From contig JAHCVI010000003.1 of assembly GCA_019096155.1 (NCBI GenBank), forward strand, positions 868,001 to 932,000: a stretch of DNA of 64,000 nucleotides, written 5' to 3'. Within the stretch, counting starts at the first letter, position 1, and every line of letters begins with the position of its first letter. Shown here one piece after another: positions 11,826 to 21,824 of this stretch. A program made the translations under genes and the position numbers. The notes beneath the pieces were generated by a model that saw only the letters and a program-made list of their open reading frames with translations, was not told where the DNA came from and did not search any database. Source of the stretch: Staphylotrichum longicolle. Its lineage: Eukaryota; Ascomycota; Sordariomycetes; Sordariales; Chaetomiaceae.

Positions 11826-13040
11826 TCAGGCTTCAGAGACTAACCCCCGCGCTACATCCCTCTGAGCAAACATCTCCCTCAAGTCCTTCGCCAACTCCTC
11901 GGGCCTCTCGTGCGCCGCAAAATGCCCGCCGTCTGGATGGACCCTCTCGTACACGACAGGCCCAAGCGTGCGCCCCCAAGTCCGCGGTGGCACAACCAGG
12001 TCCTTGGGGAAATACGACAGCCCCAGCTTGACGTCGGGCACGTAGCCATTGATCTTCCTCGTGAACTCGGCGTTCGTGTGCGTGTTCTCGTAGTAGATCC
12101 TCACGCTCGCCGCCGGCCCGGCAGTGCTGAATTGGTACACGCTCACCCACTCCAGCACCTCGTCGTCGGTCCACGGGTACGCGTCCGTCCAGTCGTGCAG
12201 CTTCTCGTAGATCCACGCCAGGAGCGCGACGGGCGAGTCCGCGAGCGCGAAGCCCAGCGTCGACGGCTTGGTGCTCTGCTCCAGGTTATAGCCGAAGCCT
12301 TCCTCCGTGAACCACTTCGTGCGCGCGAGACCGGCTTTCTCGGCGTCGGTGTACGAGCTCAGGCTGTCCTGGATGGAGAGCAAGGGGTTGCTGCTAAAGG
12401 AGGGGCGGTCGTTTACGCGGACGAAGTTGAGGTGTGAGGCGAGGCAGTGTTGTGGGTAGAGGAGCCCCATCATCCGCGTCACGGCGTAGCCCCAGTCGCC
12501 GCCCTGTGTGGCGTAGCGCTGATAGCCCAGCTTCTGCATCAGCTTGTGGCAGACCTCGGCGTAGTGTTGTATGGTAAATCCCGGCTTCTTTACTCCTTGG
12601 GAGAAGCCGAAGTTCGGGAGAGACGGAGCCACGACGTCGAAGGTTGGCTGGGACGACCCCGTGGGGTTGGTCAGAAGAGGCATAATCTTGACGACCTCCA
12701 AGAAGCTGCCGGGCCAGCCGTGGCAGAAGAGAAGTGGAATGCTGGATGAGTTTGGGCTCTTCTCGTGGAGGAAGTGGACTTGTAGGTCACCAAAGCCGTC
12801 GACGTTGATCGTGGTAGTGAATTGGGGGAGTTGATTGAGCTTGCGCTCGTGAGCGCGCCAGTCAAACCCGTCTTTCCAGTAGGCGGCCAGGCGCTTGATG
12901 TCTGCCAAAGGCGCGCCGTAGTTCCAGTCGTTGGAGAAGTCGACCTCATCGGGCCATGTAGTGAGCTCCAGCTTGTCTTTGAGCCTCTTGATGGCTGAGT
13001 CAGGGACATTGATCTTGAAGGATTCAATTGGCGACGCCAT
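11826..13040 (-). CDS. Microsomal-type epoxide hydrolase (alpha/beta hydrolase)
   Basis: Single exon, 404 residues from the ATG at 13040, which lies in a good context (ACCATGGC). An in-frame ATG four codons upstream at 13052 is also possible. The N-terminal cap region typical of epoxide hydrolases (SFKINVPDSAIKRLKDKL, TTWPDE, WNYG) precedes an alpha/beta-hydrolase fold. The oxyanion-hole motif HGWPGS is at 107-112, the likely nucleophile is Asp182 in GGDWG, and the catalytic histidine is His373 in GGHFAAHE. Two cap tyrosines should polarise the epoxide; candidates lie around residues 300-315. It would hydrolyse an epoxide to a vicinal diol. There is no N-terminal membrane anchor, so a cytosolic enzyme is likely. 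The substrate is unknown: detoxification or a biosynthetic step are both possible. Confidence 0.9.
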   Translation of the reverse strand: MASPIESFKINVPDSAIKRLKDKLELTTWPDEVDFSNDWNYGAPLADIKRLAAYWKDGFDWRAHERKLNQLPQFTTTINVDGFGDLQVHFLHEKSPNSSSIPLLFCHGWPGSFLEVVKIMPLLTNPTGSSQPTFDVVAPSLPNFGFSQGVKKPGFTIQHYAEVCHKLMQKLGYQRYATQGGDWGYAVTRMMGLLYPQHCLASHLNFVRVNDRPSFSSNPLLSIQDSLSSYTDAEKAGLARTKWFTEEGFGYNLEQSTKPSTLGFALADSPVALLAWIYEKLHDWTDAYPWTDDEVLEWVSVYQFSTAGPAASVRIYYENTHTNAEFTRKINGYVPDVKLGLSYFPKDLVVPPRTWGRTLGPVVYERVHPDGGHFAAHERPEELAKDLREMFAQRDVARGLVSEA

Positions 13041-14607
13041 GGTAAGCTTCAAGTTGCTCTCGCTTTGCTTCCTGTTGAACTGCTAATTATGGCGGATGGC
13101 AGCGATTAGATGCTTCGGAATTGATGCGGACGATCGTAACTATGGCATGACATGCAGTCGCAGCTGCTTCTTCGTTCAAGCGACGGTATTTGTATTCAAT
13201 CACCGATGCAAGTCATCTCGGATGCCGCTATCTGGAGGTAGGTAGTCGAGCCGCCCCCAAAGAATACAGAACCTGGAATTGAGCCATTGTCTTATGGATC
13301 GTCGTTGGATTTGTCAGACAGTTCAGAACTTGGGTGGGATCCAGAATCATGACGTCGTAGTGGCACACCAGTGAAAGGTGCTGCAAGGCACAAGAAATAC
13401 ACGCCCTATCCCCGACATTTCCATTCTTGTAAGTCTTAGAGTGGCACGGCCCTGATCACCGGATGACGCACAGTCTCGGCAGTCCAATATGGTTCGCTGA
13501 ATGGCCACGCACAGCAGGACTGAGCAGGTTTGCAGTCAACCGCGCCCTTTCGAGGAGCTGCATACAAATCGAAGGATCCGCATCCTCTAATCGGGGAGCA
13601 AGGGCGTCCATCATCGTCGAGTTTCCCGAGCATCAACCTCCTTCACTTTCCTTGATATCCTACCTGCAGCGGACATGTGCCTTGACGCAATGGCACCCCT
13701 TAGAATCATGAGCCAGGGTCCAGAGATCTGTCTGGCAAATATTCAGTCGGTTTCATTCTCCTTGAGCACTTATCGACCTCGCATGAGTTTGTTCCACAGT
13801 CGTCAATGCAAGCAAGTTCCCACGTTTCCGCCATTACAGAGGGAAAAACAACACCACCGACCAAAGAGTTTGTCGAAAGAGCTTCCAACGCTTCCATTTG
13901 GCTCCACCGCGCCCTCTCCATCCAATAATGCTAGGGAGAAAGAGGAGTATCAGGTATCGTCACGACGCAAATGTCGACTCATTTCACGATGGCTTGGATG
14001 GCCCTCGGGGCTTCCCCTCCCGATCACCCAAATAGTGTCAACTGAACCACTGAGAGCCTCGTGGAGCATTCGCCCCTGGGACAAATCTCACGAGCTTGTG
14101 TTCACCAAATCCCGCTACCACACGTCGACTGTTGCACAACTGAATGGTGATTGGTGCCAGGAGACTGACAGGAGTCGTCCCCCATCGTTCTCTGTCTTGG
14201 CGGACAAGCCTTATGCCAAATACGCTGAACGGAGCATTTGCATCCGTGCCCCTTTGAGCCACCGCCAGCTTCAGCTGAGTCGCCTCGTCCCCCTTGCATG
14301 TGCCTTGAACTCTTGTACAACACGGCCAGGAGAACGTAGTACGATTCCAGAAGCCGGCCTGGTCCCCGCCGCGCTCTCTTGGGGTTATCGGCGTCCCCGT
14401 CCCCACCCAGTAGTTCCAACATCGCCTCGAGACGTGCATCTACGGTGAGCCAAGACCCTGCAATGCGACACGCTTCCCCAGAGTTCAGAGGTAAAGTAAC
14501 ATGGAGGGAGGAGTCCCGAGGTCTGGGGACATGGAGCCGCATCTGGGGCACGGTCTGTCGACCTTGGCGGATCGGACGACCAGCTTGAACGCCATGCCAT
14601 GACTTTG
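13041..14607. other. Divergent intergenic region upstream of the GH5 cellulase
   Basis: About 1.6 kb between the epoxide hydrolase start (minus) and the cellulase promoter. An open frame of 257 codons at 13675-14448 (plus) and overlapping frames on the other strand show no domain, signal peptide or biased composition. I treat them as chance. Carbon-regulation sites are likely here but I cannot assign them reliably. Confidence 0.45.
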
Positions 14608-14613
14608 TATAAA
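14608..14613 (+). promoter_or_regulatory. TATA box of the GH5 cellulase gene
   Basis: TATAAA, 85-90 bp upstream of the ATG, within TTTGTATAAAGG. Position and context suit a core promoter of an inducible fungal gene. Confidence 0.6.
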
Positions 14614-14697
14614 GGCTTTGGTCCTCGCCGACAACTTTGCTGTCTTGGTTCTGCAGATCATGACTAAAGCCGGGTTCGACCTCTCGCCGCGATCAAC

Positions 14698-16307
14698 ATG
14701 AAGTCTTCAGCCCTCACCGCAATCTTCGCTACTGGCGCCGCCGCCCAGAGCGGCGCCTGGGGTCAATGCGGTGGTCTCAACTACTCAGGCTCAACGAGCT
14801 GCGTGGCTGGATACCACTGTGTCTTTGTCAACGACTGGTACAGCCAGTGCCAGCCTGGCGACGTATCTACGCCGACGTCCAAGACATCGAGCACTGCTGC
14901 TAGCACTTCTTCCGCCGCCACCAGCAGCGTTGCCCAAATTGGGCCTTGGGGCCAATGTGGTGGTTCCGGATACTCAGGCTCCACGGTCTGTGTTTCGGGC
15001 TACAAGTGCGTCTACTCAAACGACTGGTTCAGCCAGTGCGTGCCGGGTGACGCCACCACGGCTACGTCGACGACGCTGAAGACCTCGACCACCTCGGCTA
15101 TCCCGAGTACTTCGGCCACCTCGACTGACGACGAGGCTTGCGAGGCTACCTCGACCGACGAGGCCACTTCAGTCACGTCGGTCACGCCGACCACCTCGAC
15201 CACCTCCTCCGCCCCCGCGTCGACCACCTCAACCACCCCGAGCAAGGGCAAGTTCAAGTGGTTTGGCATCAACCAGTCATGCGCCGAGTTTGGGCAGGGC
15301 ACTTATCCCGGCACCTGGGGTACCCACTTCACCTTCCCGTCGACTTCGTCTATCCAGGTAAGAGTTGATATTCCATAGCAGGGAGGGAAATACTAACATT
15401 CGATAGACGCTTCTCAATGACGGTTACAACAGCTTCCGCATTGCCTTTTCCATGGAGCGTCTCGCGGTTGGGCAGGTCACGGCGCCCCTCGATGCCGGCT
15501 ACCTCAAGAACCTGACCGACACTGTCAACTACATCACTTCGCGTGGTGCGTGGGCAATCATTGAGCCGCACAACTTTGGCCGCTACAACGGCAACATCAT
15601 CACCGACACGGCCGCGTTTGGAACCTTCTGGAGCAACATCGCGAAGGCGTTCCAGTCCAACTCGCTCGTCGTCTTCGACACCAACAACGAGTACCACGAC
15701 ATGGACCAAACCCTCGTCTTCAACCTCAACCAGGCCGCCATCACCGCCATCCGCGCGGCGGGCGCCACGTCGCAGTACATCTTCATCGAGGGCAACCAGT
15801 GGACGGGCGCGTGGGCGTGGGCCGCGACGAACCAGAACCTGGCCGGCCTGACGGACCCGCAGAACAAGCTCGTCTACCAGATGCACCAGTACCTGGACAG
15901 CGACAGCTCGGGTACCCACGACACGTGCGTCAGCACCACCATCGGCGTGGAGCGCGTCGTCAGCGCCACCAACTGGCTCCGCGCCAACGGCAAGCTGGGC
16001 TTCCTGGGCGAGTTCGCGGGCGGGCCCAACGACAACTGCAAGACGGCCGTCACGAAGCTGCTCGACCACCTCAGGGACAACAGCGATGTGTGGACTGGCG
16101 CGCTGTGGTGGGCGGGCGGTCCTTGGTGGGGCGACTACATGTTTAGCTTGTACGTGTTTACTTTGCTCTTTACCCTTGTCTCCTCCGGTTGAGTCGCTTC
16201 GAGTATGTGTAGAAGGTGTGGCTGACATCTTGTTCTTTTGCAGTGAGCCTCCTTCTGGCACGGGCTACACGTACTACAACTCGCTGCTGAAGCAGTATCT
16301 GGTCTAA
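14698..16307 (+). CDS. GH5 endo-beta-1,4-glucanase with two N-terminal CBM1 modules
   Basis: Exons 14698-15357, 15407-16149 and 16244-16307 give 488 residues. The first intron is only 49 nt and contains TACTAAC. A secretion signal (residues 1-16, ending GAAA) is followed by two cellulose-binding modules with conserved aromatics and cysteines: WGQCGGLNYSG..NDWYSQC (about 20-51) and WGQCGGSGYSG..NDWFSQC (about 83-114). A Ser/Thr-rich linker (115-182) leads to the GH5 catalytic domain (183-488). The acid/base is Glu315 in TNNEYHD and the nucleophile is Glu422 in LGEFAGG; both are present. The catalytic sequence resembles subfamily 5 fungal endoglucanases, which cleave internal cellulose bonds. 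One CBM1 is usual for these enzymes; two in tandem are uncommon. Secreted; probably under cellulose induction and carbon repression (inferred). Confidence 0.95.
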
Positions 16308-17328
16308 GCCGCATTGTGAAGATATCTCCTTTTCAGGAGATTTCAAACAAGCAATGCCCAAACTACGACAGCCCAAGTCCGTTGAGAAGGGGCATGGACG
16401 CGATAGGCGCAACATGTTCTTGTGGATGCGGAGGATTAAGAATGGCACGTTGGAGGAATACACTGTTTCGTTTCATGTACAGTATGAATTGATTATCTGC
16501 TTTGAGAGGTGCATGAACACATGAGCGTCTCCCCGATCCACTGATGTGATGCGCACGGAACGTGTCTGAGTGTTTTGCTGTGTCATCGAGGTACCTGGAT
16601 ATCCGCACCTACCTGGCCTTCGCATCGCAAAAGTCGTTACTTGTGTTCTTACGGCAAAATCAAAAGAATACGAGTTTACCAGGGTATTCGTGGCATTGGT
16701 AAGAAAAGGTACACATCTATTCTAGAGAGACACCGAGACACGAGGATAGCAAGTTGAGGTCACGCAGTGAACAGCGTGTAAGTACACGTATTCCACTTGG
16801 CACGCCGCCTTGACTTTGGACGACAGCCAATACAGAATCATGAACAGACAGCCCTAACCTACCTAGGTACTTACGATCAAGTGAGGGTTGTTTATTCTGT
16901 GTATCAAATCAAAATGCACCGGCCTGCCAACCGCGCAACAGCTGGAACGCCCACTCAAAGAAACCCTTTGTGTACGGTACCTAAGTTATGCATGCCCTTG
17001 CGCGTTTCGTCTTGAGTCCCAGACTTCCATGTCGCCCAATACCGCCTCGAAAACCATGGATACTCCCCAAAAGCCTTCATTGTACTCTCCAATCCTGGCT
17101 TATGGAAAGACGCGGATGGGCAATGTTTATATGTTTATCTCAGTAATACTACATGTCTCCTGTCCAAGGGCTGTTTGCCCCATGCTTCTTCTACTCTTCA
17201 AGTGTCAAGATGTTCACTCAATCTTGCTGTTTTCAGCAGTTATTAAACCACAACTTCTAGCCACACGGACCAATGGGACCTCGAACCTAATGGTAAGTAG
17301 ATTGAACATCGGCCTCAACAGCCGCTTA
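16308..17328. other. Intergenic, convergent 3' ends
   Basis: Between the 3' ends of the cellulase (plus) and the cysteine-rich GPI-type gene (minus). AT content is higher than in coding parts. Nothing recognisable. Confidence 0.5.
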
Positions 17329-18320
17329 TCACACCCAGGCAAAGCCCAGACCACATGCCACAATTCCCAAGGCAACGAGATTCCGCGCAGTGCTCGGATT
17401 TGCACCTGAGGTTGATGTTGTCGTGGACTGCGCATTCGAGCCTGAGGTACTGCTTGTGCCAGCCGAAGACGTCACTGGCTGGGTGACTAGGCCGGTTGTG
17501 GGAGACGTTGTGGTAGCGGCTGCTGTGGTAGCGGGCGGGGCCGTGGGAGCGTTCGTGGCCGTGGAGGCCCACGGATGAGTCGTCGAGGCACTCTAAAAAT
17601 GGATCAGTCAGGGTGTGTTGATCTAAGATCATTCCCGTCGTACGTACGAATAGCTCACAGCAGTTCTCCTCATCACAGACGGTGCCGTCGGTGCAGCAAA
17701 ATTGGTTCTTCGCGTTATAGCAGCTGAAATTGGGGAATTTCCCCGAGCACCAGTGCAAGGGAGGGTTGGGGGCGCGCTGGCAGCACTGCTCCCCCGTGTC
17801 GCCTCGGGTGCACGAGAACTCCACGATGTCCGTTTGCGAGGCCGTCGGACTTGGAGCGGCCGTCACGTTGGGCACACCAGCTTTACCTGTTACTCCTGGT
17901 CCTCCCTAAAGACCCAGAGTCCGTTCAGCATATATGGTCTACACCCAATCGTTGGGCTTGTTTAGGGAATAACTCACCCAGTCACTGCAGCAGTTGTTGG
18001 TTTTGCCCACGCAAAGCCCTTCAGTCGTGTATCAGCACCCGTTTTATATGGTTCCGCTCAGGGGTAAGTTGGAGCTCCCATGTTCACTTACGTGCGCCTG
18101 AACAGCATTGCTGGAACTTGTCCGGATTGAAACACCCGATCGTGTCACAGATCACATAACCTTCGCCGAAGCACTGCGCACAGGTGCTTCGGGTGGTGCA
18201 GTCTCCGAGTTGCCGGGCAAAGACCCCTCCCATGGCCGGCGACACTGCATTGGGGATGAGTTGCAAAGCCGCGTTGGCCGCGCCGGCGGCGAGGAAAAAC
18301 ACGGCGTTGGATCGATGCAT
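17329..18320 (-). CDS. Cysteine-rich secreted protein with predicted GPI-anchor tail
   Basis: Four exons fit on the minus strand: 18320-18092, 18018-17978, 17905-17648 and 17592-17329, giving 263 residues. All donors are good (GTAAGT, GTGAGT, GTACGT). A signal peptide (MHRSNAVFFLAAGAANAA) is followed by a dense cysteine region with clusters CTTRSTCAQC, QQCCSG, NNCCSD, EQCCQR, QFCCTD and ENCCEL (about residues 35-175). A Thr/Ser/Pro-rich stalk (about 177-240) ends in SGANPSTARN and a hydrophobic C-terminus LVALGIVACGLGFAWV, the usual layout for GPI attachment. It is probably a cell-wall or plasma-membrane surface protein. I recognise no named domain; the CC doublets recall other fungal cysteine-rich surface proteins only in a general way. 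The 41-nt second exon is short but required by frame. Confidence 0.82.
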
Positions 18321-19160
18321 TCTGAATTCGGATTTGTCGAACAAACAAAAAACCAAGAAAGTTAGGAGTGAGGAAGGCGATCCAAAGAAATGATCATCCT
18401 CTCGGGCCCAAATTGCCCCGTTGTCTGACATTAGTCGGTCTGTTGGTGGTGCGTTAGCTCCCACCCAGGGTATCATTTTCCCCACAAAGCAAACAGAGCC
18501 CCTGAGTCTCTCCCGAGGAAGGGCAAAACTTGGGCAAGTAATCCCAATGGTGAGGAGGTTCTGATCCAACCGAGTCATCTTGCAGCCTCCTCATACGAGT
18601 AGCTTGGACAGCCTCTTAAAGAATCATGCCTGGCCTGTAGGTCGAAACTGCGTGTTCTTCAGTGTGTATTCAGAGGTTCAGTTGGGAGCTGCACCCCTGT
18701 CAGAATGCTACCCAAGAGAATCAGGGTCTTTTCAAAGGATCCGCATCCCTGGCTTCTTGACATGGCAGAAGCTCACACCCGGCTACTCGGCTGTGTCCCG
18801 GGGAAATCTGAGGGACAGAGACAACCTCTCGTCATCACTTACAGGAAATGTAGGCAACGGGTTTGCGGGAATCTGGCTTGGTTTTGTTAGGTGCCACGAA
18901 TGTCGGTTCAACAACATTCATTGCCAAGCGGGTAATGTGGGATGGTTTTTGGCCAGCACTATCATCAACATTGCGGCCCGTGTAAGTGCGATATAAAAGT
19001 AAGGGAGTGGAGAGTTCCTTTCTGATACCCACAACCACTGATCCAATTTCAAGACGTGGCTTGCGTGGGTACTGTACCCTGGAAACCGCCTCTTGCCGTT
19101 GGCCTGCTGTGCTGATTCAGGTTTGCGAAGGACCAAGATACATGCATGTTTTAAGGTCCG
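18321..19160. other. Intergenic, nothing recognised
   Basis: Upstream region of the cysteine-rich gene and of the kinase-like relic. The end near 19036-19160 carries a possible helicase-like relic on the minus strand, listed separately. Confidence 0.45.
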
Positions 19161-19244
19161 CACGGACAGGTTCAGGCCAACACCACCAGCGTCCAATCCG
19201 GCGGTGAGCATGAGCGTCTTCGGTTCGTTCACGGCGACCTCCAT
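19050..19244 (-). pseudogene. Possible SNF2-type helicase fragment
   Basis: On the minus strand, AGLDAGGVGLNLS (about 19165-19212) resembles SNF2 helicase motif V. After a possible intron starting GTGCGG, ASHVLKLDQW (about 19036-19065) resembles the stretch that follows it in intact helicases. Nothing before or after continues the domain. It overlaps the kinase-like relic on the other strand by about 40 nt. A chance match cannot be excluded. Confidence 0.25.
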
Positions 19245-19774
19245 CTAGCTAACATTCTCCTCGACACGACAAAGACATCCGGGCTGGCCGACTTTGACAC
19301 AACGGTCCGGCCGGATGACAAGCTCTAGGCCGTGAGCGTCTGAGCGACCCGTTCTAGAGTTGGGATAGAAGTTGGATAAGAACTCCAAGACGCGGCTTGC
19401 AGGTCATTATTGGTGAGCGAGCAGTTCTCAGTTTTACATTGTGTATCTGCACCACTGGATTTGGAAAACAGCCTTGGCATGACCTGAAGTCCAGAGATCG
19501 GGCCCAAAGGATGGCGAGAAATGCGTTCCCACCAGTGTCCGCAGACACACATTTCGACAAGGTGGTGATGAAGGGCTGGCATGGGGAATCTGTATCAATG
19601 GCTGCAGTGGAGGAGGATGTTTTGTCACGGCCTGGAAAAACAATGGCTGAATGTGAAACTTTGTGGCAAGAAGCCTTGGAGAAGGGCGATGCTCAGCAGT
19701 TTCACATGTATCACATGCTGAGAGCAGAATGCGAGGAAGTCATGGCTAATGAGGCCCTCAAAGTTAGACGATAA
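19161..19774 (+). pseudogene. Protein-kinase-like C-lobe relic with one nonsense codon
   Basis: The frame opening near 19203 reads RFVHGDLHLANILLD and then GLADFD. These are the catalytic loop (HGDLHxxN) and the DFG-like motif (DFD) of the fungal kinase-like family. A TAG at 19326-19328 interrupts it. Directly after, 19332-19402 forms a proper intron (GTGAGC..GCAG, phase 0), and the next exon reads to 19774: GFGKQPWHDL, AFPPVSADTHF, KGWHGESVSMAAVEEDVLSRPGK. That tail fits the C-lobe end of the same fungal kinase-like group. No N-lobe, glycine loop or start codon is visible upstream, where a TGA appears. The locus is therefore truncated and carries a premature stop (CAG to TAG would explain it). 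It may once have belonged to a recognition or signalling gene. Confidence 0.55.
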
Positions 19775-20000
19775 AAGCATATTTTGAGCGCACAAATCTG
19801 GCCAAATTAGGCAAAGTGGAGGACACTTGGTCTGTCTGTGGTGATGCGGCTCGGGACAGGAATGGGTTTTGGAGTAGGTTGTGTTCAATCTTCAGACAGT
19901 ATGGATACCTAACTACCAGATCACTGCCGCGCCCCTCTTAGCCTTGGACCAATCGAGATTGTCGGGAAAAAGGGTGAATTCTCAGTCCTGAGAGCCCAAT

Positions 20001-21824
20001 TTACTCCAAGAGCATAAATATCGTGCCGGCATCAACCTGGATCTCCATTTGACGCTCATTATCCAGTGATTCCCATCGTTCCGCAAACTCCCTCTCGTCT
20101 GGCGTTGGACCACTCATGTCGTCCGTGGCAAGTGCTGTGCCAAATACTCTCAACGTGGAGCGCCAATTATCGCTTTCGACAACCCTGACCAAAAGGGCTC
20201 TCCTCGATGAACGGACCCAGCAGACCAGGTCCCTCAGTTGGACGAGACCCGTGGCCACACCCATCTTGTGCCGAGTAAAACCAGTGTGCCAGTTTCTAGC
20301 CAAGTAGAGTCGGGGCTGGACGGGTGCTGATCTTTCTGTGGTTTGTTGTGGTGTATCTAGGGACCGAAGCCGAACAGGAGTATTGTTTTCAACCTTTTCG
20401 ATGTAATCTCGAGCAGTCCCGGTGTAGCTTTTCTGCTGTTCCCAGACGACATTACTTGGCCTGTTGAAGCACATCGTCTCGATCTTTGAATCGTCAGATT
20501 CAAGGAGCGTGCCGAGCAACTTGTCGTACTCCCAGTGAGCGCCCCCCAGTTCGTTTCCTGGGAATAGGTTTTGGATGGCAATGGGCCACTTTGCGGTATC
20601 CTCGGGGCTAGAAACGACATCACTCGCCAAAGGCCCAACGCTGACGATACACCCAAGAGGAAATGCCTTGAGGCAAAAGACAAGAGAGCTTTTCCGGTCA
20701 TTGATCAGTTGAGTCGAGTCGACTTCGTCCTTGTGCTGCTTCCAGATTTGACTCCAGGGGTCGCTGTGGTTTTCCATAAGGAGGCTCTTCACTAGCGCGC
20801 CGACCAAGACAATTTGAGAATCCTCCTTGAACAAGTTCTGGGCGTTCATGAACACCATGGTGTCCTTCCACACATCATAGAGTGATTTGTTGTAGTCCAT
20901 CGGAAACCCCGCGGCATCCGTGGCAAGCCCCACGAGCCCATAGACTTTGTCGATTGGCAAAAGGCATTTAGCTTCCCTATGTTCCTCCAGAAGTCTCTTG
21001 AGGGTGTGCGAGTCGTTGTACTTTTCTTTGCGGAGCAGCCTGTCTAGCCTCAACGGCCCAGTGTTTCCATCGCCGTGGTGCATGGCGATGAGGAGCATAA
21101 AGTTCTCCCACGTGGAGGACTGGTTTCCGAAGCAGACCCGGAGCCGCGTTGCTCGTCCAATCTCCTGGAGTATCCATAGGCGACCCCAGTATTCGTCGGC
21201 TTGCAAGCATCGAACCATCTCCAGCTGAACGCTGTTGCCGTGCGGGGAGTCTTCTTCTTGCGTTTCGCCTTTTTCGGGCTTCACCGTACCCACCATCTCC
21301 GCTTGAAACTTTTCATATCTGCTTCCGAGCCAAACCACAACCGTATCGGCTCTAAAGTAGATTTCCTTCATCAAGGGAAGCTGTCGGTTTCGTTCGCCCA
21401 CGTCAAGCTGGTTGATGCAGATGGCGTCAATCCAGAATAGCGGATTTGCCTTCGCCTGCGCGACCTGGCGGCGAAGGAAGCGGAGGGCATTTCGTAGGTT
21501 TTTTCGGACCTGAAACGGGACGCCGTTCAAGGTGATGATATCGGCGAGCTCCTCTGGGCCCCATGTGTAAGACAGAGCCTCGAATCTGGGCGTGCTGCCG
21601 AAGGTGACCATGCTCAGCGTGCAGACCAGAGGGGCGTTGTGGTCTTCAGCCGGCTCAATCTGCAGAAGCCGCAAACTGTTCCTAGCTAGCTCTTCCCCGC
21701 GATAGGGAAGCGTGTTATCTATCTTGGGCGTTGTGCTGCTCACGGGATTTGGGCCCGGATCGGCGGCGCGCTGGCGTGACTGATTCGCGCTCATGATTTC
21801 TCGGTCCGACTGGCTTGCGCTCAT
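20001..21824 (-). CDS. HET-domain protein, intact
   Basis: Single uninterrupted frame of 607 residues; ATG at 21824, with a second in-frame ATG at 21794. All three core HET blocks are present: FEALSYTWGPEE (about 82-92), FWIDAICINQ (130-139) with ERNRQLPLMKEIYFRADTVVVWLGS (to 168), and LLPIDKVYGLVGLATDA further on. The region after the HET domain (about residues 330-607) has no repeats such as WD40 and no nucleotide-binding motifs, so this is a HET-only type. HET proteins cause vegetative incompatibility or related cell-death reactions on recognition of non-self; partners are unknown. A strongly purine-rich tract lies upstream at 22107-22170. Confidence 0.92.
   Translation of the reverse strand: MSASQSDREIMSANQSRQRAADPGPNPVSSTTPKIDNTLPYRGEELARNSLRLLQIEPAEDHNAPLVCTLSMVTFGSTPRFEALSYTWGPEELADIITLNGVPFQVRKNLRNALRFLRRQVAQAKANPLFWIDAICINQLDVGERNRQLPLMKEIYFRADTVVVWLGSRYEKFQAEMVGTVKPEKGETQEEDSPHGNSVQLEMVRCLQADEYWGRLWILQEIGRATRLRVCFGNQSSTWENFMLLIAMHHGDGNTGPLRLDRLLRKEKYNDSHTLKRLLEEHREAKCLLPIDKVYGLVGLATDAAGFPMDYNKSLYDVWKDTMVFMNAQNLFKEDSQIVLVGALVKSLLMENHSDPWSQIWKQHKDEVDSTQLINDRKSSLVFCLKAFPLGCIVSVGPLASDVVSSPEDTAKWPIAIQNLFPGNELGGAHWEYDKLLGTLLESDDSKIETMCFNRPSNVVWEQQKSYTGTARDYIEKVENNTPVRLRSLDTPQQTTERSAPVQPRLYLARNWHTGFTRHKMGVATGLVQLRDLVCWVRSSRRALLVRVVESDNWRSTLRVFGTALATDDMSGPTPDEREFAERWESLDNERQMEIQVDAGTIFMLLE

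Noticed and set aside
13675..14448. 257-codon open frame upstream of the cellulase
   Set aside because: No domain, signal peptide or conserved-looking segment; antisense frames of similar length exist; it fits the long promoter region.
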